64,000 nucleotides of DNA from Shimia sp022448905 (GTDB taxonomy: Bacteria; Pseudomonadota; Alphaproteobacteria; Rhodobacterales; Rhodobacteraceae). Shown here piece after piece: positions 24,226 through 31,796 of the stretch. Below the pieces are notes generated by a model. It was not told the DNA's origin. It made no database searches and was given only the letters and a program-made list of their open reading frames with translations. The translations under genes were made by a program, and so were the position numbers. The stretch covers positions 2,604,001 through 2,668,000 of the forward strand of contig NZ_CP138953.1 of NCBI RefSeq assembly GCF_047126315.1, written 5' to 3'. Every line of letters starts with the position of its first letter. The stretch's first letter is position 1.

Positions 24226-25248
24226 ATGACTGACGTGACCGCAACGTCCCCCTCCAAGGCGTCAGACCTTCATCGAGCCGCGCGCCTGTCTGTCGCCCCG
24301 ATGATGGACTGGACGGACCGTCATTGTCGCTATCTGCATCGGCTGTTGTCGCGGGACACCTTGCTCTATACGGAGATGGTCACAGCCCCCGCGCTGGTGC
24401 GGGGCGGGGCGGTGCATCTGTTGGATTACAATACCGAAGAGCACCCGGTCGCTTTGCAACTTGGCGGCAGTGATCCGCAGGAACTGGCCGCTGCCACGAA
24501 ACTTGGTGCCGCTGCGGGCTATGATGAAGTCAACCTCAATGTTGGCTGTCCCTCGGATCGAGTGCAGTCTGGCACCTTTGGCGCGGTGTTGATGAAAACA
24601 CCCGAGTTGGTTGCGGACTGCGTTCGGGCCATGCAGGACGCCACAGATGTCAAAGTCACCGTCAAGTGCCGGATCGGAGTGGATGACCAGGAGCCCAAAG
24701 AGGTGTTGCCTGACTTTATAAATAAGATGCAAGGTGCTGGCATAAAACGCATTTCCATTCATGCGCGTAAGGCGTGGCTACAGGGTCTGAGTCCCAAGGA
24801 AAATCGCGATATTCCACCATTGGACTATCCGCTGGTCTATCAGATGAAACGGGATTTTCCGGAGCTGCATTTGTCGATCAACGGCGGCGTCACCACTTTG
24901 GAAGAGGCCAAAACGCACCTCGCCGAAGGCATGGACGGGGTGATGATTGGCCGCGCGGCCTATCACAACCCCACTGATATACTCAGCACGGCGGATCGCG
25001 AGATCTACGGTGCCGGGGCGGACAGTGATCCCGTACAGGTGGTACAGCACATGCTGCCCTATATCGAGGCGCATCTCGCCAAGGGCGGCAAGCTCAACCA
25101 GGTCACGCGGCATATGCTCGGGTTGTTTGCGGGCAAACCCGGGGCGCGGGCCTGGCGGCGGTATTTGTCGGAACATGCCACCAAACCGGGGGCAGGGCCG
25201 GATACGGTTCTGACGGCACTGGAAAACGTTACCCAAGCGGCGGCGTAA
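24226..25248 (+). CDS. dusA: tRNA-dihydrouridine(20/20a) synthase DusA
   Basis: 340-residue FMN enzyme that reduces uridine to dihydrouridine in the tRNA D loop. The N-terminal RLSVAPMMDWTDRHCRYLHR, the TEMVTA stretch, NLNVGCPSDRVQSGTFGAVLM with the catalytic cysteine (NVGCPS, near residue 108), and the SIHARKAWLQGLSPKENR block identify the DusA subfamily. INGGVTTLEEAKTHL binds the flavin phosphate. First clearly core gene after the island. dusA is itself a known insertion hotspot for genomic islands, but no duplicate of its 5' end was found nearby. Confidence 0.95.
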   Translation: MTDVTATSPSKASDLHRAARLSVAPMMDWTDRHCRYLHRLLSRDTLLYTEMVTAPALVRGGAVHLLDYNTEEHPVALQLGGSDPQELAAATKLGAAAGYDEVNLNVGCPSDRVQSGTFGAVLMKTPELVADCVRAMQDATDVKVTVKCRIGVDDQEPKEVLPDFINKMQGAGIKRISIHARKAWLQGLSPKENRDIPPLDYPLVYQMKRDFPELHLSINGGVTTLEEAKTHLAEGMDGVMIGRAAYHNPTDILSTADREIYGAGADSDPVQVVQHMLPYIEAHLAKGGKLNQVTRHMLGLFAGKPGARAWRRYLSEHATKPGAGPDTVLTALENVTQAAA

Positions 25249-25326
25249 CGCGTCGCGACGAGGTTGGTTGCGAACCGTCGGGATTTGGGCTTTATCTCTG
25301 CTCAACGCGCGATCCCGGAGAGACTG

Positions 25327-26154
25327 ATGGCCCACGATCCTACCTTGCTTATTCAAATGCTGCTGCTTTTGCTGGTGATCGGCGGGGTGGCCGGGGTGTT
25401 GGCCGGCCTGCTGGGGGTTGGCGGCGGCATCGTTTTAGTACCAGCGTTTTTCTATGCGTTTCAGGCGCTTGGTTACGATGGGCCGCAACTGATGCAGGTG
25501 TGTCTGGCGACCTCGCTGGCGACCATCATTGTGACATCGTTGCGCTCTGTGGCAAGCCACAACAAAAAGGGCGCGGTGGACTGGGACATCCTGCGCACCT
25601 GGGCGCCTGGCATTGTTGTCGGCGCCTTCATTGGCGTGCTGGTGGCGGCCAATTTGCGCTCCGTGACGTTGCAAATGGTCTTTGGCTGTCTGGCGTTGGT
25701 GATTGGGGCCTATATGGGCTTTGGCAAGGCGCATTGGCGGTTGGGACAAGCGATGCCGACCGGATTGCCACGTGTGGTTGTCAGCCCCTGTGTCGGGTTC
25801 CTCTCGGTGCTTATGGGTATTGGCGGGGGCAGCTTTGGCGTTCCGTTGATGACGTTGTTTAATGTGCCGATTCACCGCGCTGTGGCGACGGCAGCAGGCT
25901 TTGGTGTGACCATTGCCGTGCCTGCGGTGATTGGCTTTCTGTTTATGGAGATTGATCCGGCAACCCGTCCGCCGTTCACAATTGGGGCGGTCAACATGGT
26001 GGCCTTTGGTCTGATCATTGCCATGACGCTTCTGACCGCACCTTTGGGGGTCAAGCTGGCCCATGCTATGGACCCCAAACCGCTCAAGCGGGTGTTTGCC
26101 GTGTTTTTGACGCTGGTCGCGCTGAACATGCTGCGCAAAGCGGCGGGTCTGTAA
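25327..26154 (+). CDS. TSUP-family (TauE/SafE) anion transporter
   Basis: 275-residue inner-membrane protein with about eight helices in two repeats. Each repeat has the glycine-rich motif of the family: GVLAGLLGVGGGIVLVPAFF near residue 25 and MGIGGGSFGVPLM near 167. Members export sulfite, sulfoacetate or other small anions. The ATG at 25327, after GGAGAGACTG, is preferred to the open frame from 25264. The gene follows dusA by 78 bases and could be read from the same promoter. The substrate cannot be told. Confidence 0.88.
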   Translation: MAHDPTLLIQMLLLLLVIGGVAGVLAGLLGVGGGIVLVPAFFYAFQALGYDGPQLMQVCLATSLATIIVTSLRSVASHNKKGAVDWDILRTWAPGIVVGAFIGVLVAANLRSVTLQMVFGCLALVIGAYMGFGKAHWRLGQAMPTGLPRVVVSPCVGFLSVLMGIGGGSFGVPLMTLFNVPIHRAVATAAGFGVTIAVPAVIGFLFMEIDPATRPPFTIGAVNMVAFGLIIAMTLLTAPLGVKLAHAMDPKPLKRVFAVFLTLVALNMLRKAAGL

Positions 26155-26526
26155 GAAAACCTGCGATTTTCTCGCAACCCCAAGGTCAGTGTTTTGTCAC
26201 TCCGAGGGGAATTGGGCCTTATGAGACACGAATCGACGTTGCGTGGGTTTTTCATATGAGCCGCCGGGAGGACTTTCCCGGATCGCTTTTTCCATTTTGC
26301 CCTACACCACCCACGCGTGCTTTGGCTTCCTTGGCGTGACGTTAAAGTCGCACGGCGGTCCTTGAAAAGTAGGCAATACCCTATGTTTCGTTGCAAGGAT
26401 GGAAACGTTACGGTCTTTGGTGCCGCATTGTTTCGATTTTACTATCGCTGCAAAATGTCTCCTTAATTTTAAACGAATTTTTGGCTAAACTTTTGAAAAT
26501 TCTATTTGGACCAAGGGTGTAAAGCG
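26155..26526. other. gene-free stretch before RTX-repeat gene
   Basis: No credible frame. The last 80 bases are AT-rich (TTTAAACGAATTTTTGGCTAA region) and probably hold the promoter of the RTX-repeat gene. No clear operator or attenuator was seen. Confidence 0.45.
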
Positions 26527-27897
26527 ATGCAGTTACTTTGGATTTTGGGCCTTGCGGTCCTCGGCGGCGCGTTGATCTATGAAATTACGGATGATGATGA
26601 CGACAGCAGCACGGAGCCAGAAACCAACGATGATCCGACAACCGGTGATCCAACCACGACCGGTGGCGACGATCCAGTAGATCCAACTGATCCTACAGAT
26701 CCAACTGACCCTACTGATCCCAGTGATCCGACCGACCCAACGGACCCGGGTGACCCAACAACGGTTTCCGTTGATCCGATCGCCGGGACCGAGGGCGCAG
26801 ACACGCTGGCCGGCACCGAAGAAGGCGACCGGATTGAAGCCGATGCAGGCGGTGACGCTGTCACGGGGCTTGGCGGCGATGACACCATTCTTGGTGGCGA
26901 CGGTGAAGACGCGATTGATGGCGGCGAGGGGAATGACAAGATCTCCGGCGGCAACGACGCGGACACTCTCGCCGGTGGCGCTGGCGATGACCTTATGGGT
27001 GGCGGCACATCTAATGACAGCCTGACCGGCGATGATGGCGCTGACACGCTGTTTGGCGGTTGGGGGGATGACACCCTCGATGGCGGCGACGACGACGACA
27101 GTCTGATGGGCAGCCGGGGCCTGGATGTTCTGAGCGGCGGTTTGGGCAATGACTACCTGAACGGCGAAGATGACAACGACACGCTGGATGGCGGCGAAGG
27201 GGAAGACAGCCTGCTGGGCGGTGACGGCAACGACAGCTTGACCGGTGGAGAAGGCAATGACTCGCTTTGGGGCGGCAACAGCGATGACACGCTGGAAGGC
27301 GGCGAGGGTGACGACCACCTGTCTGGCCAGACCTCTGATGACAGCCTTGTTGGCGCAGCTGGGGCCGACACGCTTCTGGGCGGTCGCGGCAATGACACGC
27401 TGATTGGGGGCGTTGGCGAAGACAGCTTGGAAGGCGGTCTGGGTGACGATGTCTTTGTTGGCGTCGAAGATGGCTCTGATGACGAAACCATCGCGGCCAG
27501 CGATGTGCTGGACGCAGACACCATGCGCGGCGGTGACGGCAACGACACCTTTGTCCTCGGCTCCGGCGATGTTGCCGAAGGCGGCGCGGGCGTCGACACC
27601 TTCGCCTCCGGGACCTGGGTGGATGCGGACAACCTGCCTGTGATCGAAGACTTTGACGTGGCCGAAGACGTCTTTGCGCTGCTGGTGCCGGAAGGTGAGG
27701 GCACAGGCACGGTGACGGTTGATGCCGATGCGGACGCGGGTGAGGGCTGGTTCACGGTCTCTTATGACGGCGCCCCGGTCGCCACCGTCTTTGGCGCGGG
27801 CATGACACCGGCCAATGTGTCGGTTGTGGAAACGGACGTGGTGGAAAGTGCTGTTACTACGGATCCGGTCCCTGCTTATGCAGAGCCCACTGTCTAA
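26527..27897 (+). CDS. membrane-anchored RTX (calcium-binding repeat) protein
   Basis: 456 residues, strongly acidic. Residues 1-17 (MQLLWILGLAVLGGALI) form a membrane anchor, followed by a DDDDDSS cluster and a linker of DPTDPT repeats (about residues 50-80). From about 95 to 320 run nonapeptide GGxGxDxLx repeats (GGDGEDAIDGGEGNDKI and so on), the calcium-binding parallel beta-roll. The last 100 residues (VIEDFDVAEDVFAL, VSYDGAPVATVFGAG) form a small beta domain. Most RTX proteins are exported by type I secretion with a C-terminal signal; here an N-terminal anchor is seen and no type I genes are near. I start at ATG 26527; the TTG at 26506 is also in frame. Function unknown; adhesion or a calcium-dependent coat is possible. 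Confidence 0.8.
   Translation: MQLLWILGLAVLGGALIYEITDDDDDSSTEPETNDDPTTGDPTTTGGDDPVDPTDPTDPTDPTDPSDPTDPTDPGDPTTVSVDPIAGTEGADTLAGTEEGDRIEADAGGDAVTGLGGDDTILGGDGEDAIDGGEGNDKISGGNDADTLAGGAGDDLMGGGTSNDSLTGDDGADTLFGGWGDDTLDGGDDDDSLMGSRGLDVLSGGLGNDYLNGEDDNDTLDGGEGEDSLLGGDGNDSLTGGEGNDSLWGGNSDDTLEGGEGDDHLSGQTSDDSLVGAAGADTLLGGRGNDTLIGGVGEDSLEGGLGDDVFVGVEDGSDDETIAASDVLDADTMRGGDGNDTFVLGSGDVAEGGAGVDTFASGTWVDADNLPVIEDFDVAEDVFALLVPEGEGTGTVTVDADADAGEGWFTVSYDGAPVATVFGAGMTPANVSVVETDVVESAVTTDPVPAYAEPTV
26677..26760 (+). repeat. Asp-Pro-Thr codon microsatellite
   Basis: Near-perfect repeats of GATCCNACN units encode the DPTDPT linker of the RTX protein. Length may vary between strains by slippage. Confidence 0.7.
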
Positions 27898-27916
27898 AGC
27901 TACAGTTTAGAAACGA

Positions 27917-27946
27917 GAAAAGCGCGCTCTTTCGGGCGCGCTTTTT
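27917..27946 (+). terminator. rho-independent terminator
   Basis: AGCGCGC and GCGCGCT pair around an 8-base loop (27921-27942), flanked by AAAA and TTTT. It ends the RTX gene and, being symmetrical, probably also the leftward ccmI-ruvX-DUF1289 transcript. Confidence 0.85.
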
Positions 27947-27966
27947 GTTTGGGCTGGTGTCTGGAT

Positions 27967-28200
27967 TTAGCGCTTCAGGCGCGCAGCCCGACCACCTCGA
28001 CGTTTCTTCAACCGTGGCGCGCGGTTTGGCAGCTCCTGCATGATCTCGCTGCGCTCATCGGGCGCCATCTTGGACCATTGGGTGATTTCATCAATCGTGC
28101 GCAGGCACCCGGTGCAGATCCGTTCTTCGGGATGCACAACGCAGAGTTTCACACAGGGACTTTCGACTTCGGCGCGCGTCCACACGGTGTCTTTGCTCAC
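27967..28200 (-). CDS. DUF1289 domain protein
   Basis: 77 residues with four cysteines: VESPCVKLCVVH and ICTGCLRTIDEI, then WSKMAPDER, the DUF1289 pattern, presumably a metal site. The C-terminus is very basic (LKKRRGGRAARLKR). Function unknown. It overlaps ruvX by ATGA, so it is the last gene of the ccmI-ruvX transcript. Confidence 0.88.
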   Translation of the reverse strand: MSKDTVWTRAEVESPCVKLCVVHPEERICTGCLRTIDEITQWSKMAPDERSEIMQELPNRAPRLKKRRGGRAARLKR

Positions 28201-28679
28201 GAGGCACTCCCAAGATGGTTTAAACGGTCCAACACTCCTTGTAGGATATAGGACGCAGCCACATGGTCGATCACCTCTGCGCGACGTTTCCGTGACGTAT
28301 CCGCCTCCAATAGCGCTCTTTCCGCCGCGACGGTGGACAATCGCTCGTCCCAGAAGCCAATCGGTGCCTCAACCAAGGCAGACAGGTTGCGGGCAAAGGC
28401 GCGGGTGGATTGCGCCCGTGGACCTTCGCTGCCGTCCATGTTCATGGGCAACCCAAGGATGATCCCACCGATGTTGCGGTCTTGGATGATCTCGATGAGG
28501 CGCTGCGCATCCACGCCAAATTTCTTGCGCTTCACGGTTTCAATCGGCGTGGCCACAGAGCGGAAGCTGTCGCTCACCGCCACACCAATGGTCTTGGTGC
28601 CCAGATCCAACCCCATCAGCGCCTGCATCGCGGGCAAGTCCGGGGCCATCTCTTCTATGCTTTGGTAAATCTCGCTCAT
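28197..28679 (-). CDS. ruvX: RuvX/YqgF putative Holliday junction resolvase
   Basis: 160-residue RNase H-fold nuclease that is implicated in processing Holliday junctions and in pre-16S rRNA maturation. Signature stretches: GLDLGTKTIGVAVSD (catalytic Asp near residue 25), ILGLPMNMDGSEGPRAQ, and WDERLSTVAAERAL; the C-terminal DHVAASYILQGVLD completes the family pattern. ATGA overlaps at both ends couple it to ccmI and the DUF1289 gene. Confidence 0.92.
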   Translation of the reverse strand: MSEIYQSIEEMAPDLPAMQALMGLDLGTKTIGVAVSDSFRSVATPIETVKRKKFGVDAQRLIEIIQDRNIGGIILGLPMNMDGSEGPRAQSTRAFARNLSALVEAPIGFWDERLSTVAAERALLEADTSRKRRAEVIDHVAASYILQGVLDRLNHLGSAS

Positions 28680-29914
28680 TCCAAACCTGCCTGTGCTGCA
28701 CCCATACGCACGATTTCTAATGCATCAGGCACGTTTGCAAAAACAATCTGCGCTTCGTTCCAGATCGCTTCGGCCCGTGCGCGGTCCCCTACTACGCCAT
28801 AGGCCCCAATCAAACGCGCCCATTCCTGTGGTGTGCCGCCCTCGGTTGCCAATCGATCTGAGAGCTGGTCCACCATGCCCTGGATCATCGCCTGACGGTC
28901 CTCAACCGACAGTTCGCCTGCCGCTTCCATGTCTTCGGCTGAAGGGCCGGACAGACCGTCGGCGGAATGGGCTGGCACCGGCGCAGGCATCTTGTAGTCA
29001 ATGCCAGCGTACCAGGCCAATTCAGTGATGGTGGCGCGAATGGATGGCACCCACGGCGCGTCATTGGGGCTTTGCCGCAGCACCTGATCCCAGATGCGGA
29101 ACGTCGCGTCCGGACGGCCGGTCTGCCACATCATCAGGCCGGTATAATAACGGGCCAGATTGTTGAACGGGTCAAGCTCCAGTGCCTTTTTGAGGCTGGC
29201 CTCAGCTTCTGGGGAGACATAGTCGCCCGCCGCGGTGATCAGCAAGTTGGCGTGCAAAACATAGTCGCCTGCGGTCGCATCGTCGCCTTTGATTTCAATG
29301 ACCTTTGCCTGAGCTTCGTGCGCGGCTCTCAAGTTGCCGAGGCTGGCTTCGTTACGAGCCAAAAGCTCTTGACCGCGCAAGTCCTCTGGATTGTCCGCCA
29401 CAGCTTTGCGTAGCTTTGCCATAAGGTCTAAAAACTCTTCACCCGCCTCCGCCGCAGGGCGGGCGGGCACTTTGGTTTCGGCCACGGCCTGTGGGTCGCG
29501 ATTGTCGCGGCGTGCTTGAGCCTCCGCCGCGCGCTCTTGCAGCGGCATATCACGGTAACCCGGTGCGCCGAGTTTATAATACAGGCCAAAACTTCCGGTA
29601 AGAACCACAGCGCCCAAGATCACGGCAATTACTCTAGATTGCTGGCTGTCTTCGGCTTGACCGCTCTCCGCTTTCTGCATCTGCGCATCGGCAGCCAGAA
29701 TGCGCCGGGAGATCTCGGTCTTCATACGGGCGGCGTCTTCTTCGCCAATCACGCCCCGAGCTTGATCTTTATCGACCTCTTTGAGCTGGTCACGATAAAC
29801 CCGCAAATCATAGGCGGCAGGGTGTTCCGCCTCTTCATCGCGACGTGTCAATGCGAGCGCAAACAAGCCAGCGGTCACGAGGGCTAGGGCAGCTGCAACA
29901 ATCCAGAAAATCAT
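28676..29914 (-). CDS. ccmI: cytochrome c maturation protein CcmI
   Basis: 412-residue membrane protein that chaperones apocytochrome c to the heme ligation complex. The first helix (FWIVAAALALVTAGLFALALT) is followed by a cytoplasmic loop with the leucine-zipper-like YRDQLKEVDKDQARG stretch, a second helix (VIAVILGAVVLTGSFGLYY) and a periplasmic TPR domain (EASLKKALELDPFNNLARYY). The frame is open for 32 more codons, but TTAGGAGGCC before the ATG at 29914 decides the start. The rest of the ccm genes lie 29 kb away (58745-61555). Confidence 0.9.
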   Translation of the reverse strand: MIFWIVAAALALVTAGLFALALTRRDEEAEHPAAYDLRVYRDQLKEVDKDQARGVIGEEDAARMKTEISRRILAADAQMQKAESGQAEDSQQSRVIAVILGAVVLTGSFGLYYKLGAPGYRDMPLQERAAEAQARRDNRDPQAVAETKVPARPAAEAGEEFLDLMAKLRKAVADNPEDLRGQELLARNEASLGNLRAAHEAQAKVIEIKGDDATAGDYVLHANLLITAAGDYVSPEAEASLKKALELDPFNNLARYYTGLMMWQTGRPDATFRIWDQVLRQSPNDAPWVPSIRATITELAWYAGIDYKMPAPVPAHSADGLSGPSAEDMEAAGELSVEDRQAMIQGMVDQLSDRLATEGGTPQEWARLIGAYGVVGDRARAEAIWNEAQIVFANVPDALEIVRMGAAQAGLE

Positions 29915-30091
29915 GTGGCCTCCTAAGTGCTGGACCACATGTAGTGTTGTGAACAGGCGGCTGAAAGCAAAATCGGCATTCTGACGCGACATGTCGCAAC
30001 CGGTCTGCAAATAGGCGCTTTAACCACCGTGACCGACTTAGCAAAAAGTTCATAAACTGGGAGAAGTTGCCTCGTATTCGGAATCACGCTC

Positions 30092-31339
30092 ATGAGAAGA
30101 TATTCAGCCTTTGCCATCGCCCGCGAAGCCGCCCGCTACCATTCGGGCTGGGAACGCGCATGGCGCTCTCCGGAACCCAAGAAAAAATACGACGTGATCA
30201 TCGTGGGCGCGGGTGGCCACGGTCTCGCCACTGCATTTTACTTGGGCAAGAACTTTGGCATCACCAATGTCGCGATCATTGAGAAGGGCTGGCTTGGCGG
30301 CGGCAACACGGGGCGCAACACCACGATTATCCGGTCAAACTACCTGCAGGACAGCTCTGCCGCGCTTTATGAAAAGGCGCGCTCACTTTATGAGACCATG
30401 TCGCAGGACTTGAACTATAACGTCATGTTCTCTCCGCGCGGCGTGATCATGCTGGCGCAGACCGAACATGAGGTGCGCGGCTATCAACGCACAGCGCACG
30501 CAAACGCGCTGCAAGGCGTGACCACTGAGTTTATCGGGCCGGAACGTGTGAAAGAACTGGTGCCGATCATCAACATCGACGGCCCACGTTATCCGGTGCT
30601 CGGCGGTCTCTGGCAGGCGCGCGGCGGCACTGGTCGCCATGATGCGGTGGCTTGGGGCTATGCCCGCGCGTGCTCCGACATGGGCATGGATATTATTCAG
30701 AAATGTGAAGTGGTTGGCGTGCGGTCTGAAGGTGGCAATGTCGTCGGCGTCGACACCACAAAAGGCCCAATTGATTGTGACAAGCTTGGCCTTGTGGTCG
30801 CAGGCAACTCCGGTGCCTTGGCCAATATGGCGGGCTTCCGTCTGCCGATGGAATCTGTAGCTTTGCAAGCGCTGGTGTCTGAGCCGATCAAGCCATGTAT
30901 GGATGTGGTGGTGATGGCCAACACCGTGCATGGCTACATGTCTCAATCTGACAAAGGCGAGATGGTGATTGGCGGCGGCACCGACGGGTTCAACAACTAC
31001 ACCCAACGCGGCAGCTTCCACCACATCGAAGAAACTGTGCGGGCGCTCTGTGAAACTTTCCCGATGGTCAGCCGCCTCAAAATGCTGCGCCAGTGGGGCG
31101 GCATCGTGGATGTGACCGGCGACCGCTCGCCGGTGATTGGCAAGACGCCTCTGGGCAACTGTTTCATCAACGCAGGCTGGGGTACCGGCGGCTTCAAAGC
31201 CATCCCTGGCGGCGGCTGGGCCACGGCTGAGCTGATCGCCAAAGGTGAGCCGGGTCCGTTGAGCGCTGAGTTTGGCATGGAACGGTTTATCGAAGGTCGT
31301 TTCATTGACGAAAGCGTTGCGGCAGGGGTGGCGCACTGA
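30092..31339 (+). CDS. soxB: sarcosine oxidase subunit beta
   Basis: 415-residue flavin subunit of heterotetrameric sarcosine oxidase, which demethylates sarcosine to glycine, H2O2 and 5,10-methylene-THF. FAD site DVIIVGAGGHGLATAFYLG near residue 32; GGGNTGRNTTIIRSNYL follows; the GGTGRHDAVAWGYARA block (His near 181) holds the residue that carries covalent FMN in characterised enzymes. The C-terminal GWGTGGFKAIPGGGWA is conserved. First gene of soxBDAG; a structured spacer separates it from soxD. Confidence 0.95.
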   Translation: MRRYSAFAIAREAARYHSGWERAWRSPEPKKKYDVIIVGAGGHGLATAFYLGKNFGITNVAIIEKGWLGGGNTGRNTTIIRSNYLQDSSAALYEKARSLYETMSQDLNYNVMFSPRGVIMLAQTEHEVRGYQRTAHANALQGVTTEFIGPERVKELVPIINIDGPRYPVLGGLWQARGGTGRHDAVAWGYARACSDMGMDIIQKCEVVGVRSEGGNVVGVDTTKGPIDCDKLGLVVAGNSGALANMAGFRLPMESVALQALVSEPIKPCMDVVVMANTVHGYMSQSDKGEMVIGGGTDGFNNYTQRGSFHHIEETVRALCETFPMVSRLKMLRQWGGIVDVTGDRSPVIGKTPLGNCFINAGWGTGGFKAIPGGGWATAELIAKGEPGPLSAEFGMERFIEGRFIDESVAAGVAH

Positions 31340-31362
31340 TGGCGCTCCCTCTCAACCTCGTT

Positions 31363-31433
31363 CGCCCGGCAACGCCGGGCAGCGCCCGATCCGCCCCCAC
31401 GGGCGGGCGCTTCGTTTCCCCCCTCGGATCGGG
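31363..31433 (+). other. structured spacer between soxB and soxD
   Basis: Two strong stems: GCCCGGC-AAC-GCCGGGC (31363-31379) and GCCCGATCCG paired with CGGATCGGGC (31383-31433) around an inner GC-rich hairpin. There is no T-run. It may protect the soxB message or slow the polymerase; it could also be a dispersed extragenic repeat. Confidence 0.65.
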
Positions 31434-31466
31434 CACGGCCCTCTGTACTACTTGGGAGATTGCACA

Positions 31467-31796
31467 ATGCTAACCCTTCAATGCCCCTATTGCGGCGTCT
31501 GGGCCGAGGAAACCGAGCTTCACGCCGAAGGTGAGGCCCATCTCAAACGCTTTGGTCCCGGCTCTGATGACGCGGATTTCGAAAGCTACCTCTTTATGCG
31601 CGAAAACCCCAAAGGCGTGCATTTTGAGCGCTGGCGGCATTCCAACGGCTGCGGCAAATTCTTCCACGCCGCGCGCTGCACCATGACACTTGAGGTCTTT
31701 GGCACCTATCCGGCGCAAACGCTGGAGCCGCCGCAGGACATCAAAGACAAGATCACGGCCAAATACCCCGGCTGGACCTGGAGGGAGTTCTCATGA
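31467..31796 (+). CDS. soxD: sarcosine oxidase subunit delta
   Basis: 109 residues. Zinc-binding CPYCG near the N-terminus (residues 6-10), with a matching His and Cys later (HFERWRHSNGCGKFFHAARC), as in the small delta subunit that ties the complex together. The ATG at 31467 gives the family length; the frame is open much further upstream but that part is the hairpin spacer. Stop and soxA start overlap in ATGA. Confidence 0.95.
   Translation: MLTLQCPYCGVWAEETELHAEGEAHLKRFGPGSDDADFESYLFMRENPKGVHFERWRHSNGCGKFFHAARCTMTLEVFGTYPAQTLEPPQDIKDKITAKYPGWTWREFS

Noticed and set aside
24226..24330. dusA 5' end as the island attachment site
   Set aside because: No second copy of the dusA 5' sequence was found at the left end; the tRNA-end repeat explains the boundaries better.
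26677..26760. CRISPR-like repeats
   Set aside because: These are in-frame Asp-Pro-Thr codon repeats within a gene, without spacers.
26533..27318. 261-residue minus-strand frame with repeated valine/isoleucine segments
   Set aside because: It mirrors the RTX repeats on the other strand; the periodicity comes from the repeat DNA.
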